Shown here piece by piece: positions 42,578 through 53,410 of a stretch of 64,000 nt of DNA. Within the stretch, counting starts at the first letter, position 1. Each line of letters begins with the position of its first letter. Source of the DNA: Amaranthus tricolor (lineage: Eukaryota; Streptophyta; Magnoliopsida; Caryophyllales; Amaranthaceae); the NCBI RefSeq assembly GCF_026212465.1, contig NC_080057.1, forward strand, positions 21,381,147-21,445,146, written 5' to 3'. The translations under genes and the position numbers were made by a program. The notes under the pieces are model-generated. The model was not told where the DNA came from and did not search any database. It saw only the letters and a list, made by a program, of their open reading frames with translations.

Positions 42578-45500
42578 TCAAGCAGCTCCCTTCTGTTTGA
42601 GAGTTATCTTATCCCCAAGACTGAGGGCGATGCCTTGTGTTTTACTCCTTATTCTAATGTAACCACTGAGCTTTCCATCTGATTGTTTCTCGATACTCAC
42701 GTTTACCAAAGCATCTTCACCAAACACACTTTTAGCGTACAGGTTTGCTGCGAGAAAACCACATTCTCCTTCCAAGGCCGACCTGATACCAAACAGCAAA
42801 AAGTGGCATACATCAATTATCCTGGGTATATGAGAAAAGATGCCCCCATCTAGTAATTGGCCGGAAAATGGAAAATCGATAGAAGTTAAAAAGTAGCGCC
42901 ACAGGACTTACGGTGGAGTAAGGCACTTCATGTTTGTAGATTTGATGATGTGGTCCAGGAATTCCTTCTCGTCTTGAATGATGGTGTTCACAGCAACCTG
43001 AAAGGGACAATAGAGTTGTAATATAAAACATCAAGCTCAGAACTAGGATCAGTAATCATGATTGGTTTCAGTGGAAAGCTTTGTTATGAAAGTAAGGTCA
43101 AAAGGCTACACTAGGTAATGGAATATTTACATATTAAAGTTACTTTAAGTTGACTAATTGGTACATGGACTCGTATAGTCATATTTGTATACAATATACC
43201 AGTGCAAGTAGCCAAGTATAAGAAACACGGGTTAACCGGAACATGGAAAATCAAAAATATAAATTCCTGATCCTGAGCAAGTAACAATAGCGGTAGAGAA
43301 TAGAGACGTTTGTATAAATATGCAATAAACTTTTTTAAAAAAATTGTTCTGCAAAACATAGGGTTGACACAACAGAAAAACACCACAAAGCAATAAAAAG
43401 AAAACACCACCATATCAAGCCACATAGATATTAAGAAAATAATCACATAAGCACGTTTGCCAAGTTCAATAGTGACAAAAAAGAACAATCACAAAACAAT
43501 CAACATATAAGTTTGCATTGCAGATTGTAAGGAGAGAAAAAAATTAAATAAAAAATAAAAAATAAAAAAATAGATTTAAATCACCAAACAAATGTACTGG
43601 AACAAAGGGTCTCCACAAACTAATAAAACTGATGTAAGTAACTAATTGAACAATGAACTACTTGGGATATTCCAGAATCACGAAAAATACAGAGAAAAAA
43701 ATAGCTTTTTGCCACTATAGTATTCAACATTTTACAATCCAACAAGCAATCCTGATCAAAAAAATTAGTCACTACCCAGAAAATCACACATCCAACACAA
43801 TTCTGAATTTAAAAACTTTATAAGCAATATGAAAATAGTTGTAGCACAGTTAACAGAAAACACACCTTGTTTTCCCATTCAAATTCAGCCCACATAGTTC
43901 TGAATGCAACATCAGCACAGGTTGCAGGGGAAATGTAATCCATAATGTCAATGTGGATGTCATTGAGGACAACAACATTGCGTTCAAGCACATTTGAAGT
44001 CTCATAGACTATATTTCCAAAAATAACTCCTGTTTCAGTTGAAGAGACCTTAATGTTAGCCTTAATTTGTTTGCTCGACTCTGGTGCAAGAGTATAATTC
44101 TGTGGACGCTCCACAAGTTTAAGATCACCCATGGTTGCCAATTCCAGACATAAGTTTTGCAAGGTTTCCTTTGTTCTATTGATAACAGTAACATCAAGGA
44201 CAATGTCATAATGATGAACAGTAACATAGGCCTCAGCATAAACAGGGTCACTAAATCCCGTGAGCTGTAGAATACGGTTGAGTTTATTTGCATCATCATT
44301 ATCCTTAATAAATTCTCCAGTTGCACGTTTAAGATCATCTTGAACCTCATCTTCCAATTCCAACTGGCTCATTCCCTGAAAAAAAAAGATAAATTTTTAG
44401 ATGCAAAGCCATTTCATATGAATAATCAAATATAGAAGTTGAGGTGAACTATGATGATGAAGTTATATTGTTAAATCTACATCAGCCATCAAGAAATTAT
44501 GTGGTACATTTGTTTGAACCAACAGTAAATGATAGGTTTATTAGCCATTGGGTACATGCAAAAATATAAAATCCACAACAGAAATAACACCTAGCAAAGA
44601 CAGAAGTTTACCAAAAATATATTCCTTTGTTCCCTTAAGTTCGCAACAATTACAAAATGTTGTCACATTAATTTGTGGTTTTGTTTTTGGGAGAACAAGA
44701 TAAAATATTTGAAATGTATGAATGTAATAAAAGACGTATGAGATGAGTATGGGGTAGCTACCAAAATAGGAAATGTAGCAAAGTTGGTGGAGCAAAACAA
44801 AAAGGAAATCGTAGCAAATTCAAGAGGGAGGACCGAGTCAACAATAATGAGCTTTTAAACACTGCAGTTGCGCACAATATTTCTTCACTAACTAACTAAC
44901 TAGAAAGGACAATTTATTACAGTGAAGAAAGGTCTCTTGCAACCTTCACTGCAGCAATTAGTCATTTTTGATAACAAAAAAATAGAGCAAAAGCCTACAA
45001 GGTAAAAACCTTGTCATTAAGACATGAGAAAAGGCACAAGGTAGCTTCCCTTTGAGCTTAACTCACTTCTACTCCCTCCTATTCACATAAATAATCTATT
45101 TGTTTTTTTTTTTCACTATTCATCAATCACTCTTACTTTGTATTTTATTCTTAATCTATAAGTTAAATCATAGTTATATGAGATCTTATTTGACTTGCCT
45201 CAATGTAAGTTCTATTAATATCGACTTTTATAGTTTAATTATTCACAATTAGATATATTCAGAATTGAATTAGTACATTGGCAAGCGTGCAAAACAAAAT
45301 GAGACATTTAATGTGAATGGGACATTTGTTGTTAGAGGGAGTATTAGTCATCAAAACATAACAATCAGCAGAGAATAATTAAATAAAATAATAATTGTAT
45401 ATTTTAAACTGTACATTATCTTTCTGTATGGAAAATGCAGATTGATGAAAGACTAGAAGTCAGTTAAAAAATTCCATTCAGTTCACTCAAATAGAATAAA

Positions 45501-47608
45501 CAAGATGCACTCCACAATCCATCCAAAACAGCTATTGACAGAGATGAATTCACACTAACCTTTCTGCTCTTCAAATGATAGAAGTCAATAAGATCATCAG
45601 GTTGAGAGTGAGAAATCTGGGCCTTTGCCTTCCTCTCCTCAGTTTCACGGTACTGCTTGTCTGCAAGCATGTTAACAAAGCTTTCTTTGCAAGAATGAAG
45701 CCATATTTTTCTAGTTACATCCCCAGTATTGCAGAGAAGTCTGATGCAGAGAACAATCCTATCATAAGCATCATTGTCAATAGGGTGTGGAAGAACTGGT
45801 GATTGCCCCAGTTGAATCATGGAAACCATATACAACAAGGCTTGTGTTGTTGCCTTGTTCACTTCAGCCTTGGATGGTTGAACCTCCTCCAACCTTAACA
45901 CAAGCTTTGTCAAAGTGCAGGCAACAACAGCGCCAAGGAAAAAGTCACCAGAGAGCAGCAGGGATCTTAGATTTCCTTGAGTAGCCAATGACCCTTGAAC
46001 CAAGGTGGGGGGAGACATAGCAGTTTCTAAGGCTGCACTTTGAGTGGCATATGTGCCATCTGCAAGGACCACAGGCCTTCTAGAAGAGACAGTGATACTG
46101 CTGGCTAACTGATCGCTCTTGGGAGCATCTTGTGCCTCTCCTTCTTCAGCAGCAGTGTAAAATGGAAGTTCTCCAAGACATTGTTTGATGGTAGCAATCC
46201 CACTCTCAACTTCAGAGAGTGAAAGGCAATACTCCCCAATAATCCACAGAGCACAAGAACATACTCTTGCAGCACGAATCTGATAAAAGGTATCTAGAAG
46301 CCTTGTGATAATAGAAACTCGCAATTTGGGGTTAGTTTCAATAATCTCCCGCACAAAGACCACAACATCCATAGCTGAAGCAACATTTGTGTCACCAAGA
46401 AAATCCATTAGGACATGGACAACTGTGCTAGCAACCTCAGGGAATTTCATTGCACATGTATGGATGGCCTGAACAAGCATTTGCCTATACTCTCCATTCT
46501 TCTCAAGATCCGCACTCTGAGTCTTCACGACTTCCTTCTTCAGCATTAGAACTACTTCATCAACATTCCTTGGAGTAATTAATTCAAGGGCGATATCCAA
46601 CGTCTTCCGCCTTATGTCTAGATTGGGACTAGAAAGAGCACGAAGAATATCCATAATCATTTCAACCATGATCTCCTTGTGAGAAGTCTTCAGCTCAAGC
46701 AACCGGTCAAGCACAATAAGCTTAACATTGTTGTCACTTTGAGACTGCAGCAGCTTACAGTAGGTATCAGCAGCTGCTCTGATGGCTGTAGGAGCAGACG
46801 AAAGAGATACCAGAGTTCCAGCGCATTCATATATAACAGCAGTCGACGGAGCAGTAAGCAAAGATATTATGATCTTAATATACTTCCCCTTCTCATGTTT
46901 ATTAGTCCGGCAAACCTTACGAATCAACTCCAAAACCACCATCTGAAGCTGCTCACCCCAATCCAAGATCCTATCAATGTGGGTAAAAAGATAACTAACT
47001 GCCTTCTCTTGAGCACATGTAAACAGCATAAGGAACGCATTCCTCTTTGCTGAAGGATCTTGCTCAGTGGAGAGCACTTTCTCAATCGTTTCAGGTGCAT
47101 CTGCCATGAGCTGCTCTCCTTGCGGAAGCTTATAAATTGCCATAACAGCAAGTATAGCATTCCTCCTTACGTACGGATGTCTATGCTCTAAATTACTCAA
47201 CACTGATGGAATCAAAGGCTCAATAATCTCACTCTCATTCAACCGACACAAAAACCTAAGTGTCACACCACGAATATACTCATTTGGATGTTGCAGATTA
47301 TTCCTAAGATTCTGACAGATCAATATCATTTCAGGAAGAACTCTCCCTTGACTATCAGTCTTATCAATGATTTCCAAATAAAGCAGTAAAAGCTTCTGAA
47401 TAGTATGATCTTCTGACGGTAAAACGTACCGAACAATAGTGATGAACAACTGCGGTATCGTTTCACCGTTAAGTAAAAGCATCACAGCCTTCTTCATTGC
47501 CTCCACTTTCGCAGGCACATCATTTCCTTCCAATGCTTCCTTGATCTCATTTGCTAATGCTGGTGTTCCCTTATCAAAGTGCACCAAAAGTGTACAGCTT
47601 TTCTCCAT
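42578..47608 (-). CDS. Coatomer subunit beta (beta-COP), complete
   Basis: Coding exons are 47608-45560 (683 codons), 44375-43866 (170 codons), 42997-42912 and 42782-42578, with GT-AG introns of 1184, 868 and 129 bp. Total is 949 codons plus stop, close to the usual plant length. Start [20 protein letters not shown]. The N-terminal adaptin/HEAT solenoid (about 1-540) includes [39 protein letters not shown] and [16 protein letters not shown] linker with [20 protein letters not shown] follows, then the coatomer beta appendage ([45 protein letters not shown]) and the end [12 protein letters not shown]. It is part of the COPI coat for Golgi-to-ER and intra-Golgi vesicles. A non-coding first exon is likely (see 47609-48010). 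No lesion seen. Confidence 0.97.
45072..45341. mobile_element. Stowaway MITE in intron 1 of beta-COP
   Basis: CTCCCTCCTATTCACATAAA after TA (45070-45071). The right end, reversed, is CTCCCTCTAACAACAAATGT, before TA (45342-45343); 270 bp. It lies wholly within the intron, so the coding sequence is unaffected. Confidence 0.85.
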
Positions 47609-48010
47609 AATTTCAATTTCTCTTTCTCAGATCTGTTCATATAAATTAAAACTCAAAACTAATCAAATCGACATTTTTATAAATCAAACCCTAGAAAGCA
47701 AAAACTAGAGAAACAAAGCCCTAATCTAGATTGCAATGATGAATTGACACAAAATTTCATGATCTAACGCGTCTAAGCAAATAACAAAGCACAATTAAAT
47801 AAAATAAATGAAATTATTGGAAATAATCGATCTAACGCGTTCAAGCAAATCACAAACCAAATTGAATCAAATAAATATCGAATAATTGTAATCGAAATGA
47901 TCAGAGAAGGCAATCGGGAAATGCACCTGATGTCGAAGGATTGAATGACGCTGATTGAAATTGAGATCTAAAAATGAAAAATGATTTTGATGATTTTGGA
48001 ATCACAGATC
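47609..48010 (-). promoter_or_regulatory. Beta-COP 5' UTR with an intron
   Basis: A non-coding exon ends at CATCAG|GTGCAT (about 47928). The acceptor GAACAG|ATCTGAG (about 47633) leads into a 24-bp leader before the ATG. 5' UTR introns are common in plant housekeeping genes. The promoter would lie above about 48010, squeezed against the mariner element that starts at 48177. Confidence 0.55.
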
Positions 48011-48620
48011 TGAGGAGAGGGGAGTTGTGTTTCTGGTAGTGTTCAAGAGAAAGTTACTAATTTGTAGAATTGTAAGCCTGCTTGACTACCAGGAGTACCG
48101 ATATTTTATCATTTTATGAGCCATGAGGTGCCTCGTCTAAAAAATTGACACAGTTGTATTTGTATTTATATATATACTCCTTTCAAACTATTTTAATTGT
48201 CACATTTTTTTATTTGACAAAATCATATCAATTGTCACATTTTTATTTTTATCAATCTTTTTTACCTAAACACCCTTAGTTCACACACGTAATTATAAAT
48301 ATACCCCCATAAACCATACTTACCCAAACTAATTAACTAAATAACTCAACACTAATAATCTTAATCATTCACTTCCTTTTTTAATACTCCTATATACTCT
48401 ACTGAAACCATATCTCTCCCTCTCTCATCTTCATCTTCAACGAATGAAATTTTCTTCATCTTCTTCAATGATAAAAATCTTCATCCCCATTCTTACTATT
48501 TAACTTTTATCATCTTCATCTTCATTTTTTGTGGTCATCTTCGTCTTCGTTTGAAACCCTAATAATTTTAGGGGTTTTTAAGATCTGGGTTTGTTCTTTA
48601 CTTTTCTGGGTTTTTCGAAC

Positions 48621-48914
48621 ATGACGTCACCAAGCTCTTGTCTTTCTTGGTTGTCTTTGTCCCAAGAGAGTGATCCTACGAAAGGACCTCCTAACCCATG
48701 GTTCGACTTCTACAATCGCCTACCTCCATCTTCTGCGACTTCTGTTGAAACGGATCCTAACTGGGGAAGAAGTATAACTACTGAAGATGAAGAAATGCAG
48801 GGTATGTTTGATTTACAACTGGATCTTCAAGATCTATACATTGAGAACTTGTTCCCTTCCTCAGATAAAGAATCATTGGATGATGATGATTTGGTGTCTG
48901 ATTTTGATGTTTGA
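48621..48914 (+). CDS. Unrecognised acidic ORF inside the mariner element (97 aa)
   Basis: The ATG at 48621 (MTSPSSCLSWLSLSQESDPT) follows a pyrimidine-rich leader like a plant 5' UTR (48410-48600, 'cttcatcttcaacgaatg', 'aaaccctaataattttaggg'). The product is Ser/Pro-rich, then strongly acidic (TTEDEEMQGMF, SSDKESLDDDDLVSDFDV). No domain is known to me. It converges with the transposase. It could be a captured host exon, a second MLE protein, or chance. Confidence 0.45.
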   Translation: MTSPSSCLSWLSLSQESDPTKGPPNPWFDFYNRLPPSSATSVETDPNWGRSITTEDEEMQGMFDLQLDLQDLYIENLFPSSDKESLDDDDLVSDFDV

Positions 48915-49429
48915 GGCTCATTTTCTCATATGGATACATCTTTCCTCCATGACTAATGATGATTTTTTTATGTGGTTTGTATGGTATGCATGTCTATGTT
49001 CGTGTTCTATTTTTGTTGCCCTATGATTTTTTATTTTGAGGGTAAACAGTTGATTATAGCTACAAAATCTCTAAATCCAATTATTTTGCCACCAATTTAG
49101 GGTTTTCAGTTCATAAGCCACCAAACATTATGTTAAGGAGGCTATGTTCTTACCAGATGTAGGAGGCAATTAGTATGGGATTTAGGTTATTTGTGATGAG
49201 TTCAATTTGTTCTCTGAGATGAATTTGTTTTCATTTTGTTATTGAAGCCATCGAAAAATTATTGAATCTGACATTTCCTTCTAAATGTTTATGATTAAAC
49301 AACTTCATGATTTAATTTCTATATCATGTTTAGACCTAAACATTTACATAACAATGTAACCCAAAAGTGAGTACAAAAGGTAACCCAAAAGTATACTTAT
49401 GTGTGTCCTATTTACAAGTTACTGGTGTT

Positions 49430-49667
49430 CATGTTGGTGTTGCTTCTGTTGATGTAGATGGATTTGGTGTTGGTGCTGTTGTTTCTTTTGTTGATGCTAT
49501 TGCTTCATTTGTTGCTGGAATATCTGTTGCATCTCTTGCTTCTGCTGATAATATTGTTTGTGATGTTGTTGTTGGCTCTGTGGTTTCTGTTGTGTGTGGT
49601 GTTGCTGTTGTTTCAGTGGTTGCTGTTGGTAAATGATACTGATGGAAAAATGCTTCGTCTTTGATCC
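49430..49667 (-). other. Gln/His-rich tail encoded after the transposase stop
   Basis: Continuing in the transposase frame past the TGA, translation gives GSKTKHFSISIIYQQQPLKQ and then a long run rich in Gln and His, broken by one stop. The same DNA in other frames gives Thr- or Val-rich open frames, which are shadows of a CAA/CAG-like repeat. Confidence 0.6.
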
Positions 49668-50948
49668 TCAAGTAAAATAAAATGACCTCGTTTCATCCAC
49701 CTTTCTATCCAGATAACGTATTTCCTCGTAAATAATTTCCTTTTGTACCCCCAAACAATGTGGGAGTCTTCCTTCCCTTGCAAGTTTTGATTTGTTCATG
49801 TGTGGAATGTCATAATCTATACCACCTAGTTTCTTAATAACCTCAACTTTACATGCTTGTAGTGTGATCCATACATACTTCAATGCATTTGGATGTAGAT
49901 TGTTAGATGTTGCACTCACCGCATTTACTAACTGTGCAAAGTTGTATGCTGATTTTTGATGTTGTAACGATTGTATTGACCTAAAGAACCCTAAGTCAAG
50001 CACATTCATATCTGGTGAGTTAGGAGATTGTTGCACTAAGTGGAAGCTAAATCCATCAAGTGTTGCCACCTCTCTAAATACTACATCATCATTTAAAATG
50101 TGTGGCTTAGCATTGTCCTGTTGAATGAATATCGTTTTGCTTAAATGTGGTGGCCATTTACTTCTAATTGCTGGTAGTATCTTGTGCACAATCATATCAC
50201 TTGTGTGTACTTTAGTGATTGATTGTATTGGTTTGGTCTTTGGCTCTCCTCTCTTCCTGTGTTTTGAACTTCTTTGTGCTGCCACTTCATGTATAAAAGG
50301 AAATATGTCTATCTTGTCATCAAAAATCGTCTCACCTTCACTAGAAAAGATTGGTCTTGAAATGGCACACATAAACATGATCTTGGGCACAAATCTTTTA
50401 GATTGGATTTCTCTATGTGGCTCGATTTCATCTGGAGTAAGATAAAATGTTTGTTGTGTCCTTTTAATGTAAAACAAATTTTCAATTATGTGCACTACAT
50501 TTGGCATGTCATTAAATGTGAAGTTTCTTGTTTGCTCATCTAAAATGCAACTAGTAAGACAAAACATTAACCTGTCCAGTTTATTTTTGTCTGTAAGTAA
50601 CGGTTTGATTGCGTTGGTGTGCTTTTGAAAGTACTTTTTTCTTTTCCATCTGCAAATTGTGGTTTGGCTAACTCCCATGGCCTTTGATAGTGCTGCTAAA
50701 CTTGTCTTCTTCACTTTTTCAATGGACTTGAACTTTTTTTCATCAAAGGGGATGAATGGCCTTCCTTTGCTGCCTTTCTTCTTGTTGTTGACAGTTATTG
50801 GTACTTGATTATTCTCTTTTTGATCCTGAATCTGTCTCCATATCCTTCCTACTGTCCTCCTATGCACATCGTACTTCTTGACAATTTCATTGATGACCCC
50901 GTGTGCTGGCTTCCCTTTACTGTTTAGTGACAATAAAAACTCAAGCAT
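49668..50948 (-). CDS. Mariner-like transposase, catalytically impaired (426 aa)
   Basis: Start MLEFLLSLNSKGKPAHGVIN at 50948; in-frame homologous-looking residues upstream (ELDHFSRSQI) lack an ATG, so the native N-terminus may be longer. Two HTH motifs are visible (KYDVHRRTVGRIW; SLAALSKAMGVSQTTICRWK). The DDE/D domain shows QQDNAKPH (D278) and SPDMNVLDLGFF (D318) with 39 residues between them, the plant DD39D spacing. The first catalytic Asp, normally in VHIDEKWF, is Ile (VHIIENLF; I155, codon 50484-50486), and WF has become LF. Cleavage activity is therefore expected to be lost although the frame is open. It ends FYFT at a TGA beyond which a Gln-rich tail is encoded. Confidence 0.92.
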   Translation of the reverse strand: MLEFLLSLNSKGKPAHGVINEIVKKYDVHRRTVGRIWRQIQDQKENNQVPITVNNKKKGSKGRPFIPFDEKKFKSIEKVKKTSLAALSKAMGVSQTTICRWKRKKYFQKHTNAIKPLLTDKNKLDRLMFCLTSCILDEQTRNFTFNDMPNVVHIIENLFYIKRTQQTFYLTPDEIEPHREIQSKRFVPKIMFMCAISRPIFSSEGETIFDDKIDIFPFIHEVAAQRSSKHRKRGEPKTKPIQSITKVHTSDMIVHKILPAIRSKWPPHLSKTIFIQQDNAKPHILNDDVVFREVATLDGFSFHLVQQSPNSPDMNVLDLGFFRSIQSLQHQKSAYNFAQLVNAVSATSNNLHPNALKYVWITLQACKVEVIKKLGGIDYDIPHMNKSKLAREGRLPHCLGVQKEIIYEEIRYLDRKVDETRSFYFT

Positions 50949-51738
50949 TATTTGACTCCTACTAAAATGATCTAGCTCTTTTTTTTAACCATGAATGTAC
51001 TTCAATGTGGGTTGGTGGAAATTAATTTGAGTTCCTGATTTCTTTATTTTATGCTTTTATTATATAGATGCAATGATCTTGGTGTTTTGAGGTGTTGTAT
51101 AGGCGCACTTTTTTTTGTTTGGCGCCATTCTTAAAAACTGGGTGTCAACTCTTTGGATGTTACTGTATAGCTTCCTGCAATGTTACTTGGCTCCTCTGGA
51201 TTCCAGTATCTGTGATGGCTTCTTTTCAAAATCAACACCTTCAGATTTTTTGTAGCTATTTAATTAATTTTAAACACTAAATGCATACCGTGTTTGTTTT
51301 TTTTTTTAAATCTGAAGTCAACGAAAGATTTAATATCCGCATGCGCATGTGGAAGAGGGTTGCTCGTTTTCAGTTGCCGTTCAAAAAATGTTAAAGAAAT
51401 CAAGGAAGAATTGAAGACTTAGTTTATTTTATGTTTTGGATGGTTTTTGTAATTTATTTGATGTAATTTTTTGTAATTTAAATTAACTAGTTTAATGGTT
51501 TGTTAATTATAACAATCTCGGAAATGTATTAATGTCAATTAATTCTATTGGAAATGTGAAACCCAATTTTCCCTCCAAAATTAAATTTCATCTACTTTAT
51601 TAAGCAAAAGGAGGAAATCATTAACAATTAATCCAATCACTTAAAAATATCCAACTACCACCTTTTTAATGGACCCCACACCACCCTTAATAACCGTGCC
51701 CAAGCAAATGAGACAATTAAAATGGTTTGGAGGGAGTA

Positions 51739-52209
51739 TAATATAAAGATTAAAAATAATAGGATGATTTTGAATTGCTCAATCATATTTAAAGGAAGTT
51801 GAAACGGTTAATGATAATAATAGAAAAACGTGAAAACGTTTTAAAGACAATTTTATAGAATAACTTTGTAGCAAAGTAAAAAACAAAAAATTGATTAAAA
51901 AGAAAATGTTTATTATAGAAGTTATATATAGCCTATAGGGGTGTAATTTTAGTGATTGGTTTAAATTGATTTAATAGATATACACTAATTTAAAATTTAG
52001 TTTTGATTTTTTCAATCCAAATTCAAATCGTAATTTTTATAATTCTAATTGGATCGAACCAATTTACCAATCCAAATTGAATTAAATTGATCAAACTTAC
52101 CAAATTGACCAGATTTACCAAGCAAGCCGAATTGCAAGAAGTTGCCCATTTAACCAATTCAAAAAAGTTTTGAAAATGTAAAAATGGTGCAGCACGACAT
52201 CTGTGTCAC
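51739..52209. other. AT-rich spacer
   Basis: No gene. 51940-52140 has a purine/pyrimidine pattern ('gattggtttaaattgattt', 'aattggatcgaaccaattta') reminiscent of hAT-type MITEs, but no TIR pair or 8-bp duplication was found. Confidence 0.35.
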
Positions 52210-52539
52210 ATGCAAGAGAAAGACTTTGTACCAGCTCATATTGGCGCAATATGTGCTCTAGGAGAAAGGTCAGCTACAAGTGAAATGATGTGTGGATTTA
52301 TGTTATACAACCTTGCTCGCTGGATTAATGGGGTGATGTGTGAATCTATTTATCATGAGGGTGAGTCGGAATGTCTAATATATAATGTATATGTATCAAA
52401 GACCTACAAATACAAAGTAAAGTTAGTATTTCAAACATCACCTAATAACTTATATTGTGAAGTATTAAATTTTATAATTGGGCATTCCATAATAAAGTCT
52501 TTATTTAGGCGACCTACATCATCAACACGCTATGAATGA
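52210..52539 (+). CDS. Hypothetical ORF, 109 aa
   Basis: An ATG-to-TGA frame (MQEKDFVPAHIGAICALGER ... FRRPTSSTRYE) in TE-rich DNA. No family recognised, no signal peptide, no clear promoter. It may be a fragment of a captured gene or a chance frame. Confidence 0.25.
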   Translation: MQEKDFVPAHIGAICALGERSATSEMMCGFMLYNLARWINGVMCESIYHEGESECLIYNVYVSKTYKYKVKLVFQTSPNNLYCEVLNFIIGHSIIKSLFRRPTSSTRYE

Positions 52540-52599
52540 GTGGTCCTGAAGCTGTTTGATCTATATCTCTACAATGTATGAACGACCAATAAATAATCT

Positions 52600-53305
52600 A
52601 TATATAATTTGACTCTATATTTTTACACAAAGAGAAGTATTTTTAAGAAAACTATCCATCTCAAATCAACAATTAGTGTAATAGGGCTTAGATTCATGTC
52701 ATTGCCTAAGATATCCTTATACATAAACACATCATCCACAGAAGGAGATTCTCTAACATGAACACTATCATGGTCAGACTCTCAATAATCTATATCATTT
52801 GCTCTTAAGTAGCTCCTACATCATCTACAAGTTTCATTTGAGGAGGTTCGAGAGGATTGCATGGTGAGGATGGAAAAAATGGATTTTGATTAACCTAGGT
52901 TAACAATGGTATAGGCATAAGAGAAGGAAAAAATAAAATTACAGTGTTTCTAAATTGTTTACATTTTAATTCCCTAAAGCTAACTTTTCTACATACAACA
53001 CTAAAAAGGAATAAGGGTGGATTTTGAATACTCCACATAGTCTATAATGCCACCTCATCATCAATAGAATAGGTCAAGAACTATCCATTCATCATATATA
53101 TAAAACTCAAATTTACAATACTAGTTATGGAGTCAGTAAACCCTATTCTTGAACATATATGAAGTTTAAATTCATCCAAAGTAATATTCGAATTGCATAC
53201 TAATAATTTATATTTACTACCAACATACTCAACATCTCTACTATTTGTTGAATTTCTCCATTCCAAAAAAAATTATATAATAGCACGATATGATGCCATT
53301 TTTAC
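52600..53305 (-). pseudogene. MuDR-type transposase N-terminal remnant
   Basis: From about 53305 leftward: MEWRNSTNSRDVEYVGSKYK, LLVCNSNITLDEFKLHICSR, SIVNLSFIYMMNG, then a stop and SIDDEVAL-like text. It aligns with residues 12-100 of the ORF at 23435-23902 (GRRKLFACNSNMDLN, SFKYALSG, VEDDEAIDAMW) but is much more decayed, with several stops and frameshifts. Confidence 0.75.
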
Positions 53306-53410
53306 AAAAATACTCATAACATCCAGACATCATCATAAATTCAAATTCATGTACAAAAAAAAATCTAAAGTATGTTCACACTTCACAATTCATTACACCA
53401 TAAAACTAAT

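Larger units (their letters stand above)
48177..51736 (-). mobile_element. Mariner-like element, 3560 bp
   Basis: TA dinucleotides (48175-48176, 51737-51738) flank TIRs CTCCTTTCAAACTATTTTAA (left) and CTCCCTCCAAACCATTTTAA (right, reversed), both continuing TTGTC. A DD39D-type transposase gene lies inside, so this is an autonomous-type plant MLE (Vulmar/Soymar class), now inactive. The Stowaway MITEs of this window share the CTCCCTCC ends. Confidence 0.92.

Noticed and set aside
49367..49636. Val/Gly/Ala-rich plus-strand ORF and its Thr-rich antisense partner
   Set aside because: Alternative frames of the Gln-rich repeat behind the mariner transposase.
51940..52140. hAT-type MITE
   Set aside because: Sequence flavour only; no paired TIRs or 8-bp duplication found.
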